Positions 1 to 9,554 of a stretch of DNA of 64,000 nucleotides are shown one piece after another. How positions within the stretch are numbered: position 1 is the stretch's first letter; every line of letters begins with the position of its first letter. This stretch comes from Curtobacterium sp. MCBD17_032 (lineage in GTDB: Bacteria; Actinomycetota; Actinomycetes; Actinomycetales; Microbacteriaceae): contig NZ_QKTO01000004.1 of the NCBI RefSeq assembly GCF_003234855.1, forward strand, positions 124,001 through 188,000, read 5' to 3'. A program made the position numbers and the translations under genes. Under the pieces are notes generated by a model. That model worked only from the letters and a program-made list of their open reading frames with translations, did not search any database and was not told where the DNA came from.

Positions 1-1
1 G

Positions 2-127
2 ACGACCGTCGACGCGGTCACCGCGCGCTTCGGCGCCGGCGTCCTCCGCCCGGCGTCGCTCGTCCGTGGCGCCGGCGGTGGCTCCGGCCCCACCGCGCCG
101 CGAGCCCCGCACGCCCGGCAGGACTGA
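2..127 (+). CDS. dinB: C-terminal end of a probable DNA polymerase IV (partial)
   Basis: An open frame enters from the left edge and stops with TGA at 125-127, leaving about 41 residues. The visible part contains AVTARFGAGVLRPASLV, which resembles the extreme C-terminus of actinobacterial Y-family DNA polymerase IV, where a short DAVxxRFGxxxxxPASL tail follows the little-finger domain. The last 20 residues are rich in Gly, Pro and Arg and look like a disordered extension. The polymerase itself would bypass DNA lesions, but the catalytic palm lies outside the window, so the call rests on this tail and on the helicase gene that follows. Confidence 0.55.
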   Translation, partial: TTVDAVTARFGAGVLRPASLVRGAGGGSGPTAPRAPHARQD

Positions 128-152
128 GACGTGGCGGGGGACCGCGTGCCGG

Positions 153-158
153 TACACT
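153..158 (+). promoter_or_regulatory. -10 box for leaderless helicase mRNA
   Basis: TACACT ends 8 nt before the GTG at 167. No Shine-Dalgarno sequence with proper spacing supports the in-frame GTG at 131. The box therefore favours 167 as both transcription and translation start. Confidence 0.45.
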
Positions 159-166
159 CGGGTGGA

Positions 167-2053
167 GTGAGCGCAGCGGAGAACATCGAGCACCAGGAAC
201 CCGCCGAACTCCCGATCGACGGGCCGTCCGACGACCACCGACCGACCGCACCGGCCGCCATCGCCGAGGTCGCGGGCAACGCGGCGGCCGAGCACCTCTC
301 GCCCGCCTTCCCCGAGCGGGCCGCGTGGGGGACCGCCTCGAAACTCCGCGCCTGGCAGGTCGAAGCGCTCACGAAGTACTTCGAGAAGGAGCCGCGCGAC
401 TTCCTCGCCGCCGCGACCCCCGGCGCCGGCAAGACCACCTTCGCGCTGCGGCTGGCGACCGAGCTCCTCGCCCGCGGGACCGTCGACCGCCTGGTCGTCG
501 TCGCCCCCACCGAGCACCTCAAGCGGCAGTGGGCGGACGCCGCGGACCGCGTGAACATCCGGCTCGACCCGATGTTCAAGAACGGCGACGGCATGTTCGG
601 CCGGCACTACCAGGGCGTCGCGATCACCTACGCGCAGGTCGGCATGAACCCCGAGGTGCACGAGCGCATCACCGCTGGCGGCAGGACGCTCGTGATCCTC
701 GACGAGGTGCACCACGGCGGTGACGCCCTGACCTGGGGCGACGGCATCCGGCAGGCGTTCACCAAGGCCACCCGGCGCCTGTCGCTGTCCGGCACGCCGT
801 TCCGCTCGGACACCGCGCCGATCCCGTTCGTCCAGTACGCCCCCGACGAGCAGGGCATCCGCACCTCGATCTCGGACTACAACTACGGGTACGGCCGGGC
901 ACTCAAGGACGGCGTCGTCCGCCCGGTGCTGTTCATGGCCTACGCCGGACAGATGCGGTGGAAGACCCGGATGGGCGACGAGATGGCCGCCTCGCTCGGT
1001 GACCCCGTCACGAAGGACATCACCGCGCAGGCGTGGCGCACCGCGCTGTCCCCGGAGGGCGAGTGGATGCCCGCCGTGCTCTCCGCGGCGGACAAGCGCC
1101 TCACCGAGGTCCGCCGCGGTGTGCCCGACGCCGGCGGACTGGTCATCGCGACCGACACCACGACGGCCCGCGCGTACGCCAGGATCCTGCAGCGCATCAC
1201 GGGGGAGCGGCCGACCGTGGTCCTGTCCGACGAGGCCGCGGGGTCGAGCCGGATCCAGTCCTTCGCCGAGGACACCTCGCGGTGGATGGTCGCCGTCCGC
1301 ATGGTGTCCGAGGGCGTCGACGTGCCGCGGCTCTGCGTCGGCGTCTACGCCACGAGCGCGAGCACGCCGCTGTTCTTCGCGCAGGTCATCGGTCGGTTCG
1401 TGCGCGCCCGGCGTCGTGGTGAGACCGCGTCGGTGTTCCTGCCGAGCGTCCCCGGCCTGATGGCGCTGGCCGCCAGTCTCGAGCTGGAGCGCGACCACGC
1501 CCTCGACCGTCCGAAGGACGCCGAGGACGGCATGTACAACCCGGAAGACGCCATGGTGGCCGAGGCGAACAAGGAGGACCGGGCCTCCGAGAGCCTGCTC
1601 GACGTCCAGCCGTTCGAGGCGCTCGACTCGCAGGCGTCGTTCGACCGGGTCCTCTACGACGGCGGTGAGTTCGGCACCGGCGGCGAGGTCGGGTCGCTCG
1701 AGGAGCTCGACTTCATCGGCATCCCGGGTCTGCTCGAACCCGACCAGGTGCGGGACCTCCTCCGCGCGCGGCAGGCGACCCAGGCCAAGCGGTCCAAGGG
1801 GCGCGTCCCGAAGGACGGCATGCCGAAGGCGCCCGAGCCGGTGGACCGGCCGATGTACATGACGATCAAGGAGCAGCGCTCGGAACTCCAGCGCCTCGTC
1901 TCGATCTGGTCGCGCCACGCGAACGAACCGCACGGAGCGATCCACGCCGAACTCCGCCGGATCAGCGGCGGACCGGCCGTCGCGCAGGCGAGCATCGAGC
2001 AGATCCAGAAGCGGATCGACATCCTCCGTTCCCGCATCGGCGGTCGACGGTGA
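167..2053 (+). CDS. DEAD/DEAH-box (SF2) helicase, type III restriction Res-like fold
   Basis: This is a 628-residue superfamily 2 helicase. The ATPase core shows Walker A ATPGAGKT near residues 83-90, a DEVHH Walker B box at 179-183, motif III SGTPF near 208-212 and an arginine-finger motif QVIGRFVR near 406-413. These place both RecA-like domains in the first 420 residues. The last 200 residues are charged and helical and end in a likely coiled coil. Such proteins unwind or translocate on nucleic acid; the substrate cannot be told from sequence. No nuclease or methylase partner is present, so it is not a restriction system here. An in-frame GTG at 131 exists, but the start at 167 sits just after a TACACT box. 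It lies directly behind dinB, suggesting a DNA repair link (inference). Confidence 0.85.
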   Translation: MSAAENIEHQEPAELPIDGPSDDHRPTAPAAIAEVAGNAAAEHLSPAFPERAAWGTASKLRAWQVEALTKYFEKEPRDFLAAATPGAGKTTFALRLATELLARGTVDRLVVVAPTEHLKRQWADAADRVNIRLDPMFKNGDGMFGRHYQGVAITYAQVGMNPEVHERITAGGRTLVILDEVHHGGDALTWGDGIRQAFTKATRRLSLSGTPFRSDTAPIPFVQYAPDEQGIRTSISDYNYGYGRALKDGVVRPVLFMAYAGQMRWKTRMGDEMAASLGDPVTKDITAQAWRTALSPEGEWMPAVLSAADKRLTEVRRGVPDAGGLVIATDTTTARAYARILQRITGERPTVVLSDEAAGSSRIQSFAEDTSRWMVAVRMVSEGVDVPRLCVGVYATSASTPLFFAQVIGRFVRARRRGETASVFLPSVPGLMALAASLELERDHALDRPKDAEDGMYNPEDAMVAEANKEDRASESLLDVQPFEALDSQASFDRVLYDGGEFGTGGEVGSLEELDFIGIPGLLEPDQVRDLLRARQATQAKRSKGRVPKDGMPKAPEPVDRPMYMTIKEQRSELQRLVSIWSRHANEPHGAIHAELRRISGGPAVAQASIEQIQKRIDILRSRIGGRR

Positions 2054-2060
2054 CGCACTC

Positions 2061-2267
2061 GTGATCGAGCCCGTCGACGACGACCGCACGTGGTACGTCA
2101 AGCGCGACGCGGACTCCTCACCCGAGGCGATCATCGACCGCTTCGGCGGGGGCTACCGGCTCCGGCGGTTCTCCCTGCACGAATCCCGACGCACGCAGTA
2201 CGGCGTGTACACCGGCCGCGAGATCGCCGAGACCGCGTGGTGGCGCCTCCGCGACGGTCGCGGCTGA
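2061..2267 (+). CDS. Small hypothetical protein downstream of the helicase
   Basis: This 68-residue protein starts at GTG only 7 nt after the helicase stop, so the two are probably co-transcribed. It is hydrophilic, with WYVKRD near the start and FGGGYRLRRFSLHESRRTQ in the middle, and has no signal peptide or membrane segment. The alternating basic and aromatic residues suggest a small nucleic-acid or partner-binding domain, but I do not recognise a family. Codon use resembles its neighbours. Confidence 0.6.
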   Translation: MIEPVDDDRTWYVKRDADSSPEAIIDRFGGGYRLRRFSLHESRRTQYGVYTGREIAETAWWRLRDGRG

Positions 2268-2377
2268 CCCCCGCACGGACGGCGGACGATGCAGATCGTG
2301 GTCCGGATCGGGAACGGATCGGCCGCACAGGTGCGGCGCTGATGACGAGGAGGGGCCGGATCGGGTAGACCGGAGGA

Positions 2378-3706
2378 ATGGCAGACTCCATCCCCCACGT
2401 CCTCGTCCTCGGCGGCGGCTCGGCCGGCTACACCGCGGTCAAGCAGCTCCAGAAGCACGCCGCCTCGGTGCCGATGCGCATCACCCTCGTGGACCAGAAC
2501 ACGTACTACACGTACCTGCCGTTCCTGCCCGAGGTCGCCGGCGGGCACATCGCCCCGAAGGACGTCACCGTCGAACTCCGACGTGCGCTCCGCAAGACCC
2601 GGGTCATCCAGGGCAAGGTCACCGGGATCTCCTCGGCCGACAAGACGGTCTCGGTCGCGACGGCAGGCGGCGACGACCGGTCCTTCGAGTACGACCACCT
2701 CGTCGTGGCGCTCGGTTCGGTCACCCGCACCTTCCCGACGCCGGGCCTCGACGAGGTCGGCGTCGGCTTCAAGACCGTGGAGGAGGCCGCGTACGTCCGC
2801 GCGAAGCTCCTCGACAACATCGCGAAGGCCGCCGCCACGCGGGACGAGGACGAGCGTCGTCGCCTGCTCACGAGCATCTTCATCGGCGGTGGCTACACCG
2901 GCGTCGAGGCGATCGGTGAGCTGTTCGACGTGTCCCAGGCCGCGATCGCCACGTACCCGTCGCTCGCCGGCGAGCAGCCGCGCTGGGTGCTCATCGACGC
3001 CCTCGACCGCGTCGCACCCGAGGTCGGCCCCGAGCTGTCGAAGTGGACCCTCGAGTCCCTCCGCGCCCGCGGCATCGACGTCCGCCTGAAGACGACCATG
3101 CCGAGCTGCGAGGGCGGGATCGTCAAGCTCTCCGACGGTGACGAGTTCGCCACCGGCCTGCTCGTCTGGACGGCCGGCGTCAAGCCGAACCCGCTCCTCG
3201 ACGCCACCGACCTGCCGCGCGGGCCGAAGGGGCACCTCGCCGCCAACGCGAAGCTCCAGGTGGAGTCCGAGGACACGCACGAGGTCGTCCCGGGTGTCTG
3301 GGGCCTCGGCGACGTCGCCCAGGTTCCGGACCTGACGGCCGAGAAGCAGCCGGCGTACTACCCGCCGAACGCCCAGAACGCCGTCCGTCAGGCCGTCGTC
3401 GTCGCGGACAACATCGTCGCCTCGATCACCGGCAAGCCCCTCGTGGAGTACCGCCACCCGTCCATCGGCACGGTCGCCTCGTACGGTGTCGCCAAGGGCG
3501 CGGCGAACATCAAGGGCATCAAGATGACGAACCTGCTGGCGTGGATGGCGCACCGCTCGTACCACGTGTACGCGATGCCGACGCTGAACCGCAAGGCACG
3601 CATCATCATCGGCTGGGTCACCGGCGCCGTGTCCGGCCGCGACGCGACCTCCCTCATCAAGGAGACCGACCCGCGCCGTACCTTCGTCGAGGCCGCGAAG
3701 CACTAG
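2378..3706 (+). CDS. ndh: Type II NADH:quinone oxidoreductase (FAD-dependent)
   Basis: This 442-residue flavoprotein should pass electrons from NADH to menaquinone without pumping protons, on the inner face of the membrane. The FAD-binding dinucleotide fold is at residues 9-17 (VLGGGSAGY). The NADH-binding fold is at 169-175 (IGGGYTG), and the late FAD motif GLGDVAQ is at 309-315. The length fits Ndh-2. The C-terminal region around residues 380-410 is amphipathic, as expected for membrane attachment. ATG at 2378 follows a GGAGG ribosome site, with a TAGACC box just upstream. It is monocistronic: a perfect 44-bp palindrome follows. It would feed the qcrCAB/ctaE oxidase branch found 32 kb away. 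Confidence 0.9.
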   Translation: MADSIPHVLVLGGGSAGYTAVKQLQKHAASVPMRITLVDQNTYYTYLPFLPEVAGGHIAPKDVTVELRRALRKTRVIQGKVTGISSADKTVSVATAGGDDRSFEYDHLVVALGSVTRTFPTPGLDEVGVGFKTVEEAAYVRAKLLDNIAKAAATRDEDERRRLLTSIFIGGGYTGVEAIGELFDVSQAAIATYPSLAGEQPRWVLIDALDRVAPEVGPELSKWTLESLRARGIDVRLKTTMPSCEGGIVKLSDGDEFATGLLVWTAGVKPNPLLDATDLPRGPKGHLAANAKLQVESEDTHEVVPGVWGLGDVAQVPDLTAEKQPAYYPPNAQNAVRQAVVVADNIVASITGKPLVEYRHPSIGTVASYGVAKGAANIKGIKMTNLLAWMAHRSYHVYAMPTLNRKARIIIGWVTGAVSGRDATSLIKETDPRRTFVEAAKH

Positions 3707-3730
3707 CCCGCGTCGCGACGCGACTGCCTG

Positions 3731-3774
3731 CGGACGGGAGGCCCGGTACCAGCTGGTACCGGGCCTCCCGTCCG
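3731..3774. terminator. Perfect 44-bp palindromic hairpin of the ACGGGAGGC family
   Basis: The sequence from 3731 to 3774 equals its own reverse complement, with centre AGCT. RNA would fold into a near 20-bp GC stem with arms CGGACGGGAGGCCCGGTACC. It lies 25 nt after ndh and before the alcohol dehydrogenase. No strong T-run follows, so termination is inferred from position and stem strength. It is one of at least six related elements in the window. Confidence 0.7.
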
Positions 3775-3864
3775 TTCGCGGTGGCGCTTGTGCGCCGAGC
3801 GCGAGCCTGGACCGCCTCCCACCCGCCGACGGTCACCGTGGACCGGACGAGCGAGAGGAGCGCC

Positions 3865-5004
3865 ATGCGCGCCATGACCTACCGCGGCCCCTACCGGGTC
3901 CGCGTCGAGGACAAGCCCGACCCCCGGATCGAGCACCCGAACGACGCGGTCATCCGCGTGGAACGCGCGGCGATCTGCGGGTCGGACCTGCACCTGTACC
4001 ACGGGATGATGCCGGACACCCGCGTCGGCCACACCTTCGGCCACGAGTTCATCGGGGTCGTCGAGCAGATCGGGTCGTCCGTCGAGACCCTCAGCGTGGG
4101 CGACCGGGTGATGGTCCCCTTCCACATCTCCTGCGGGACGTGCTGGTTCTGCGCCCGCGGCCTGTTCACGAACTGCCACAACGTCAATCCGAACGCCACC
4201 GCGGTCGGCGGCATCTTCGGGTACTCGCACACCACCGGCGGGTATGACGGCGGGCAGGCGGAGCGCGTGCGCGTGCCGTTCGCCGACGTCGGCCCGCAGG
4301 TGATCCCGGACTGGCTCGACGCCGAGGACGCCCTGATGATGACCGATGCGCTCGGCACCGGGTACTTCGGGGCCCAGCTCGCATCGATCCGCGAGGGCGA
4401 CACCGTCGTGGTGCTCGGCGCCGGGCCTGTCGGGCTGTACGCGGCGAAGTCGGCGTGGTTCATGGGCGCCGGCCGCGTGATCGTCGTCGACCAGCTCGAG
4501 TACCGGTTGGCGAAGGCCCGCGAGTTCGCGCACGCCGAGACGATCAACTTCGCCGAGGTGGACGACATCGTCGTCGAGATGAAGAAGCAGACGGACTTCC
4601 TCGGTGCCGACAGCGTCATCGACGCGGTCGGGGCGGAGGCCGACGGCAACTACCTGCAGCACGTGACGAGCTCCAAGCTCAAGCTGCAGGGCGGCTCGCC
4701 GATCGCGCTGAACTGGGCCATCGACGGCGTCCGCAAGGGCGGCACGGTGTCGGTGATGGGCGCGTACGGCCCGATCCCGAGCGCCGTCAAGTTCGGCGAC
4801 GCACTGAACAAGGGCGTCACCATCCACATGAACCAGGCACCGGTGAAGCGACAGTGGCCGCGGCTGCTCGAGCACATCCAGGCCGGACACCTGAAGCCGA
4901 GCGACATCATCACGCACCGGATCCCGCTCGAGCACATCGACGAGGCGTACCACCTGTTCTCGGCGAAGCTCGACGGCTGCATCAAGCCGGTGATCGTGCC
5001 GTGA
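3865..5004 (+). CDS. Zinc-dependent alcohol dehydrogenase (MDR family)
   Basis: This 379-residue medium-chain dehydrogenase oxidises an alcohol or aldehyde adduct using NAD(P). Catalytic zinc ligands are C38 in CGSD and the H60-E61 pair in GHE. The structural zinc lobe has four cysteines at about 90, 93, 96 and 104. The nucleotide fold reads VLGAGPVGL near 183-191. The overall pattern, including a long insert after the Rossmann domain, resembles the formaldehyde/threonine dehydrogenase-like branch; the substrate is not determined. ATG at 3865 has a good GAGAGGAG site, better than the ATG nine bases later. The next gene begins 20 nt after its stop, implying an operon. Confidence 0.85.
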   Translation: MRAMTYRGPYRVRVEDKPDPRIEHPNDAVIRVERAAICGSDLHLYHGMMPDTRVGHTFGHEFIGVVEQIGSSVETLSVGDRVMVPFHISCGTCWFCARGLFTNCHNVNPNATAVGGIFGYSHTTGGYDGGQAERVRVPFADVGPQVIPDWLDAEDALMMTDALGTGYFGAQLASIREGDTVVVLGAGPVGLYAAKSAWFMGAGRVIVVDQLEYRLAKAREFAHAETINFAEVDDIVVEMKKQTDFLGADSVIDAVGAEADGNYLQHVTSSKLKLQGGSPIALNWAIDGVRKGGTVSVMGAYGPIPSAVKFGDALNKGVTIHMNQAPVKRQWPRLLEHIQAGHLKPSDIITHRIPLEHIDEAYHLFSAKLDGCIKPVIVP

Positions 5005-5024
5005 GCGGGAACGGAGACGAGAGC

Positions 5025-5621
5025 ATGAGCACCACCCCAGGGGCAGACGACCACATCGCGTACGTCGCCGACAAGCCGCGGGACCTGCCCTCGGCGGACG
5101 AGCTCCGGGCGCGGATCCCCGGGTGGGGGAGCGACCTCGACCTCGCCGACCGCCCGAGCGTCCCGAAGTTGTCCCGGGAGGCCGGCTCGGCGACGAACGC
5201 GCACTGGGAGCGCCCCGAGCAGCAGTCCGGCGCCGAGGGCCGCGAACGGTCCATCGAACACGCGCACGTGACGCCCGTGTTCGGCACCGCGCAGCCGCTG
5301 TCCGGCGTCGCCGGGATCGTGAAGCGCTACGCCTACCGTCGCTTCAGCGAGGGACGCCTGGCGCACTGGATGCTCCTGGTCGTCGGGGACCGCCTCGACG
5401 TCGCCACGCACCGGGTCACCGACGCGCTGCGTGGCCGACCCGACCGGTTGATCCAGGAGACCGGCATCGCGGCCGAGGGCGCGGACGACCCGGTCGGCGC
5501 CCGGCTCGGCTCGACCCGGCGGGACTGGCGGCACGGCGTGCTCGATCCCGTCATCGCGACCTGGCCGTACCTGCTCATCGGCGGCGTGGCGGTGTGGGTG
5601 GTCCGGCGCGCTCGACGCTGA
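5025..5621 (+). CDS. Hypothetical protein with one C-terminal membrane segment
   Basis: The predicted protein has 198 residues. The first 110 are polar and acidic, with a run of ADKPRDLPSADELRARIPGW-type sequence. The end carries one hydrophobic segment, WPYLLIGGVAVWVV near residues 180-193, followed by RRARR, which predicts a tail anchor with the basic end in the cytoplasm. ATG at 5025 is preceded by GGAGACGAGAGC. Tight spacing to the alcohol dehydrogenase suggests co-expression, perhaps as a membrane tether or stress partner, but no family is recognised. Confidence 0.65.
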   Translation: MSTTPGADDHIAYVADKPRDLPSADELRARIPGWGSDLDLADRPSVPKLSREAGSATNAHWERPEQQSGAEGRERSIEHAHVTPVFGTAQPLSGVAGIVKRYAYRRFSEGRLAHWMLLVVGDRLDVATHRVTDALRGRPDRLIQETGIAAEGADDPVGARLGSTRRDWRHGVLDPVIATWPYLLIGGVAVWVVRRARR

Positions 5622-5642
5622 CGGCCACGCCGAGGCTCGGCT

Positions 5643-5686
5643 CGGCGGACACCACTCGCGTGCCGAGTGCCGCACGGTGTCCGCCG
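5643..5686 (+). terminator. Nested hairpin after the dehydrogenase operon
   Basis: Outer arms GGCGGACACC and GGTGTCCGCC enclose an inner hairpin ACTCG-CGTGC-CGAGT. The structure starts about 20 nt after the stop at 5621. There is no T-run. Three copies of GAGGCTCGG (5632, 5691, 5729) surround it. A terminator or mRNA-stabilising role is inferred. Confidence 0.4.
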
Positions 5687-5760
5687 GCCCGAGGCTCGGA
5701 CCCGCCCCGACGGTGCCGCGCCCGGCCAGAGGCTCGGCCCGGACGCCGGGCACGCGAAAA

Positions 5761-5790
5761 CGAACGGCCCTCCCGAAGGAGGGCCGTTCG
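5761..5790 (-). terminator. Intrinsic terminator of the tRNA-Leu gene
   Basis: Arms CGAACGGCCCTCC and GGAGGGCCGTTCG form a perfect stem with a short CGAA loop. Read on the minus strand, the stem is followed by TTTT (AAAA at 5757-5760 on the plus strand). It lies about 55 nt beyond the 3' end of tRNA-Leu, so it fits a rho-independent terminator for that gene. Confidence 0.75.
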
Positions 5791-5844
5791 CCGCTTGTCT
5801 CAACACAAGTGTCCGAGCACGTGGTCCGGAGACCAGGTACTGCG

Positions 5845-5930
5845 TGTCCGAGGGGGGACTTGAACCCCCACGCCCTAATACGGGCACTAGCACCTCAAGC
5901 TAGCGCGTCTACCAATTCCGCCACCCGGAC
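5845..5930 (-). tRNA. tRNA-Leu (anticodon GAG)
   Basis: The minus strand folds as a class II tRNA. The 7-bp acceptor is GTCCGGG paired with CTCGGAC (one G-U), with discriminator A at 5845. The D-arm includes GGCGGAATTGGTAGACGC. The anticodon stem CTAGC/GCTAG closes the loop TTGAGGT, giving anticodon GAG. A long variable arm (GTGCCCGTATTAGGGCG-type) and T-loop TTCAAGT follow. The discriminator is followed by CGCA, so CCA is not encoded and must be added after transcription. GAG reads CUC and CUU leucine codons; CUC is very common in these genes. Confidence 0.95.
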
Positions 5931-6083
5931 TGGGTGTGGTGCTCTCGCACCGGGCTGTCCGACCGGGTTTCCCCGGCGTTCCTGCCGAGAGAAGACACTA
6001 GCACGGCCGCGGACGCACGCCGAACACGGGCGCGCATCCCGGGCGCGGCGCGGTCGGAGCCCGGTCGCCGTCGCCGGCGCCGG

Positions 6084-6089
6084 TAGCGT
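6084..6089 (+). promoter_or_regulatory. -10 box for leaderless M20 peptidase mRNA
   Basis: TAGCGT is separated from the ATG at 6096 by only 6 nt and no purine-rich ribosome site is present, which fits a leaderless transcript. Confidence 0.5.
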
Positions 6090-6095
6090 TGGCGC

Positions 6096-7394
6096 ATGAC
6101 GTCCGAGCTGGAACGCACCGCGGCGATCGCGCGGGACCTCATCCGGATCGACACCACGAACTGGGGTGAAGGGAAGTCGCGCGGCGAGACCGAGGCGGCA
6201 CACTACGTCGAGGCCGCGTTGCAGGACCTCGGCCTCAGCCCCCAGCTGTTCGAGTCCGAGCCGGACCGGGTCAGCGTCGTCGCCCGCGTCCCCGGTCGGG
6301 ACCGGAGCAAGCCGGGGCTCGTCGTGCACGGGCACCTCGACGTCGTCCCCGCCGACGCGGCGAACTGGTCCGTCGACCCGTTCGGCGGCGAGGTGCGCGA
6401 CGGCTCGCTCTGGGGGCGCGGCGCCGTCGACATGAAGAACATGGACGCGATGATGCTCACCGCGTTGGCGGACGTCATCGACCGTCAGGGGGCACCGGAA
6501 CGGGACCTCGTGATCGCCTACTTCGCGGACGAGGAGGCCGGTGGCGTCCTCGGCGCCCACCACGTCGTCGACACCCACCCCGAGGTCTTCGACGGCGCGA
6601 CCGCGGCGATCAGCGAGGTCGGTGGCTACTCGATCACGCTCGGCGACCGGCGCGCCTACCTGCTCCAGACCGGTGAGAAGGCCCTCATGTGGGTGAAGCT
6701 CACCGCCCGGGGGACCGCTGCGCACGGCTCGCACGTCATCCGGGACAACGCCGTGACGAAGGTCGCCGCAGCCGTCGCCCGCATCGGTGGCGAGGAGTGG
6801 CCGGTCCGGCTGTCGGCGACCACCGAGGCGATGGTCGCCGAGGTCGCCCGCTTCCTCGGTGTCGACCCGGTCGCCACCGGCCCGGACGAGGTCGCCCTGG
6901 CCACCGGCTCGGCGGCGCGCTTCATCCACGCGGCACTGCACACCACCACGAACCCGACCGTCCTCAGCGCCGGGTACAAGCACAACGTGATCCCAGACGA
7001 GGCCACCGCGCTCGTCGACATCCGATGCCTGCCCGGGGACGAGGAGACCGTGCTGGCCCGCGTGCGGGAACTCGCCGGCGAGGACGTCGAGGTCACCATG
7101 ACGCACCAGGACGTCGGCCTCGAGCAGGACTTCGGCGGCCCGCTCGTCGACGCCGTCCGTGACGTGCTCGAGCGGCACGACCCCGGCGCCCCGGTCCTGC
7201 CCTACCTGCTGTCCGGCGGCACGGACAACAAGGCGCTGTCCCGTCTCGGCATCGCCGGGTACGGGTTCGTGCCGCTGCAGCTGCCCGCCGGGGTGGACTT
7301 CCCCGCGATGTTCCACGGCGTCGACGAGCGGGTCCCGCTCGCGTCGCTGGCGTTCGGCCGCCGCGTCCTCGGAGACCTCTTCGCGACCTACTGA
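6096..7394 (+). CDS. M20/M25/M40-family metallopeptidase
   Basis: This 432-residue zinc hydrolase belongs to the group containing ArgE, DapE and carboxypeptidase G2. Metal and catalytic residues are visible: H80 and D82 in HGHLDVVP, the bridging D112 in GAVDMK, and the E146-E147 pair in ADEEAGG (general base plus metal ligand). A dimerisation domain fills roughly residues 190-310, and a last metal histidine is expected near the C-terminal FHGVDERV. It would cleave an amide bond in a peptide or acylated amino acid in the cytoplasm; the neighbours do not fix the substrate. The next gene, uppP, begins 62 nt after its stop. Confidence 0.88.
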   Translation: MTSELERTAAIARDLIRIDTTNWGEGKSRGETEAAHYVEAALQDLGLSPQLFESEPDRVSVVARVPGRDRSKPGLVVHGHLDVVPADAANWSVDPFGGEVRDGSLWGRGAVDMKNMDAMMLTALADVIDRQGAPERDLVIAYFADEEAGGVLGAHHVVDTHPEVFDGATAAISEVGGYSITLGDRRAYLLQTGEKALMWVKLTARGTAAHGSHVIRDNAVTKVAAAVARIGGEEWPVRLSATTEAMVAEVARFLGVDPVATGPDEVALATGSAARFIHAALHTTTNPTVLSAGYKHNVIPDEATALVDIRCLPGDEETVLARVRELAGEDVEVTMTHQDVGLEQDFGGPLVDAVRDVLERHDPGAPVLPYLLSGGTDNKALSRLGIAGYGFVPLQLPAGVDFPAMFHGVDERVPLASLAFGRRVLGDLFATY

Positions 7395-7456
7395 TACCGT
7401 GCATGGTCGTCGTCGGGAACGGCGACCGAGTCCAGCACCGGCGAAAGGCCGCACAC

Positions 7457-8284
7457 GTGCACATCTTCGAGGCGATCTTCCTCGGCTTCGTCCAGGGTCT
7501 GACCGAGTTCCTGCCGGTCTCCTCCAGCGCGCACCTGCGCATCGTCGGGCTGTTCCTGCCGGATGCCGAGGACCCCGGCGCGGCCTTCACCGCGGTGACG
7601 CAGCTCGGCACCGAGACCGCAGTGCTCATCTACTTCTGGAAGGACATCACCCGGATCATCGGGCGGTGGTTCCGCGCGCTCGGCGGCACGGTCCCGCGGA
7701 ACGACCCGGACGTCCGCCTCGGTTGGCTCGTCATCCTCGGCACCATCCCGATCGGCGTGGTCGGCCTGCTCCTCCAGGACAGCATCGAGACCACCTTCCG
7801 GTCGCTCTGGATCGTCGCGATCGTGCTCATCGTCTTCGGCGTCGTCCTGGGGGTGCTCGACCGGGTCGGGCGGAAGGTCCGGCGGATCGAGCACATGACC
7901 TTCAAGGGCGGCATCCTCATCGGGCTCGCGCAGGTCCTCGCGCTCGTCCCCGGCGTCTCCCGGTCCGGGGCGACGGTCTCGATGGGGCTCGCGCTCGGCT
8001 ACACCCGACCGGCGGCCGCACGGTTCGCGTTCCTCCTGGCGATCCCCGCGGTGTTCCTGTCCGGGCTGTACGAGGCCGCGACGAGCCTCGGCGACACCGG
8101 AGCGCCGTTCGGCGTGGCGGACACCCTCATCGCGACCGTGGTCGCCTTCGTCGTCGGGTTCGTGGTCATCGCCGCGTTCATGAACTACATCAGCAAGCGG
8201 AGCTTCATGCCGTTCGTCGTCTACCGCATCGTCCTCGGTGTCGTCCTCATCGTGCTGCTCTCCCTCGGGGTGGTCGAGCCGTGA
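7457..8284 (+). CDS. uppP: Undecaprenyl-diphosphatase
   Basis: This integral membrane enzyme (275 residues) dephosphorylates undecaprenyl diphosphate so that the lipid carrier can be reused in peptidoglycan and glycan synthesis. The two BacA/UppP signatures are present: [14 protein letters not shown] at residues 13-26, with the glutamate-rich catalytic motif, and PGVSRSG at 165-171. At least seven hydrophobic segments are visible. The GTG at 7457 follows GCGAAAGG and starts exactly at the conserved HIFEAIFLG segment; an in-frame GTG at 7403 would add 18 non-conserved residues. The stop overlaps the mshC start by four bases (GTGA), so the two are translationally coupled. Confidence 0.93.
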   Translation: MHIFEAIFLGFVQGLTEFLPVSSSAHLRIVGLFLPDAEDPGAAFTAVTQLGTETAVLIYFWKDITRIIGRWFRALGGTVPRNDPDVRLGWLVILGTIPIGVVGLLLQDSIETTFRSLWIVAIVLIVFGVVLGVLDRVGRKVRRIEHMTFKGGILIGLAQVLALVPGVSRSGATVSMGLALGYTRPAAARFAFLLAIPAVFLSGLYEAATSLGDTGAPFGVADTLIATVVAFVVGFVVIAAFMNYISKRSFMPFVVYRIVLGVVLIVLLSLGVVEP

Positions 8285-9522
8285 GGGCCTGGCAGGCACC
8301 GAGCGTCCCCGAGGTCCCGGGGTCCGGCCCCCGTCCGCTCGTCCACGACACCGCGACCGGCAAGCCCGTCGACCCGACGCGCGGCACCGACGACGCATCG
8401 CTCTACGTCTGCGGGATCACCCCGTACGACGCCACGCACCTCGGGCACGCCGCGACGTACCTGGCGTTCGACACGCTCGGCCGGGCGTGGCGGGACGCCG
8501 GGTTGCCGGTGCGGTACGCGCAGAACACGACGGACGTCGACGACCCGCTCCTCGAGCGCGCGACCCGCGACGGCGTGGACTGGCGGGAGCTCGCCGCCTC
8601 GCAGATCGACCTGTTCCGCCGCGACATGGAGGCCCTGCGCGTCCTGCCGCCGGACGACTACGTGGCGGTCACCGACGAGGTCGAGCGGGTCGCCGAGGCC
8701 GTCGCGTACCTCGAGGAGACCGGGTACGCCTACACGGTGCCGACAGCCGACTCGGACGGCGAGGACCTCTACTTCGACGTCAACCGTCCCACCGAGACGT
8801 GGGCGCTCGGCGACGAGAGCCGACTCGACCGCGAGACCATGCTGGCCCTCTCCGCCGAGCGTGGCGGCGACCCCGACCGCCCCGGCAAGCGCGACCCGCT
8901 CGACCCGTTGCTGTGGCGTGCCGAACGCGAGGGCGAGCCGAGCTGGGAGACCGAGATCGGCCCCGGCCGCCCGGGGTGGCACATCGAGTGCAGCGTCATC
9001 GCCGGCGACCGGCTCGGCCTGCCGATCAGCGTGCAGGGCGGCGGCAGTGACCTCGTCTTCCCGCACCACGAGATGAGCGCCGGGCACGCCGCGGCCCTGG
9101 CCTCCCAGCCACTGGCGAACGCCTTCGTGCACACCGGGATGGTCGCCTACCAGGGGGCGAAGATCTCGAAGTCGCTCGGCAACCTGGTGACGGTGCGCGG
9201 GCTCCTCGACGGTGGCGCCGATCCGCGGGCGATCCGCCTGGCCCTGCTCTCGCACCGGTACTCCGACGACTGGGAGTGGACCGACGGCGACCTCGAGGAC
9301 GCCGACCGTCGTCTCGCAGCCTGGGACACCTGGGTGCGCTCCGGCTCCGGCTCCGAGCAGGACGCCGACGCCGTCGCGGCACGGCTCCGCGCCCGGGTCG
9401 CGGACGACCTCGACACGCCGGGCGCCGTCGCGGTGGTCGACACCGCGATCGCCGGCGGCACGGCAGCCACCCCCGGGCTCGTCGACCTCGTCGACGCCCT
9501 GCTCGGCATCCGCATCGCCTGA
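8281..9522 (+). CDS. mshC: Cysteine:GlcN-Ins ligase of mycothiol biosynthesis
   Basis: MshC joins L-cysteine to glucosaminyl-inositol, using ATP, in the step before acetylation to mycothiol, the actinobacterial thiol buffer. The protein (413 residues) is a class I cysteinyl-tRNA synthetase relative. The HIGH-type motif is HLGH at residues 53-56 and the KMSKS-type motif is KISKS at 294-298. Likely zinc ligands are C44 in [10 protein letters not shown]237 in WHIECS and a histidine in PHHE near 262. The missing anticodon-binding domain and the length near 410 separate it from CysS. The arsC-like reductase at 25.1 kb may use the thiol made here. Confidence 0.93.
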   Translation: MRAWQAPSVPEVPGSGPRPLVHDTATGKPVDPTRGTDDASLYVCGITPYDATHLGHAATYLAFDTLGRAWRDAGLPVRYAQNTTDVDDPLLERATRDGVDWRELAASQIDLFRRDMEALRVLPPDDYVAVTDEVERVAEAVAYLEETGYAYTVPTADSDGEDLYFDVNRPTETWALGDESRLDRETMLALSAERGGDPDRPGKRDPLDPLLWRAEREGEPSWETEIGPGRPGWHIECSVIAGDRLGLPISVQGGGSDLVFPHHEMSAGHAAALASQPLANAFVHTGMVAYQGAKISKSLGNLVTVRGLLDGGADPRAIRLALLSHRYSDDWEWTDGDLEDADRRLAAWDTWVRSGSGSEQDADAVAARLRARVADDLDTPGAVAVVDTAIAGGTAATPGLVDLVDALLGIRIA

Positions 9523-9554
9523 CGGGAGCGGCGACGGTCGCCGCCACCCCGTGT

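Noticed and set aside
167-2267. Restriction or defence system around the Res-like helicase.
   Set aside because: No nuclease, methylase or other defence gene is linked; the helicase lies beside dinB and a small hypothetical gene, so a DNA-repair role is more likely.
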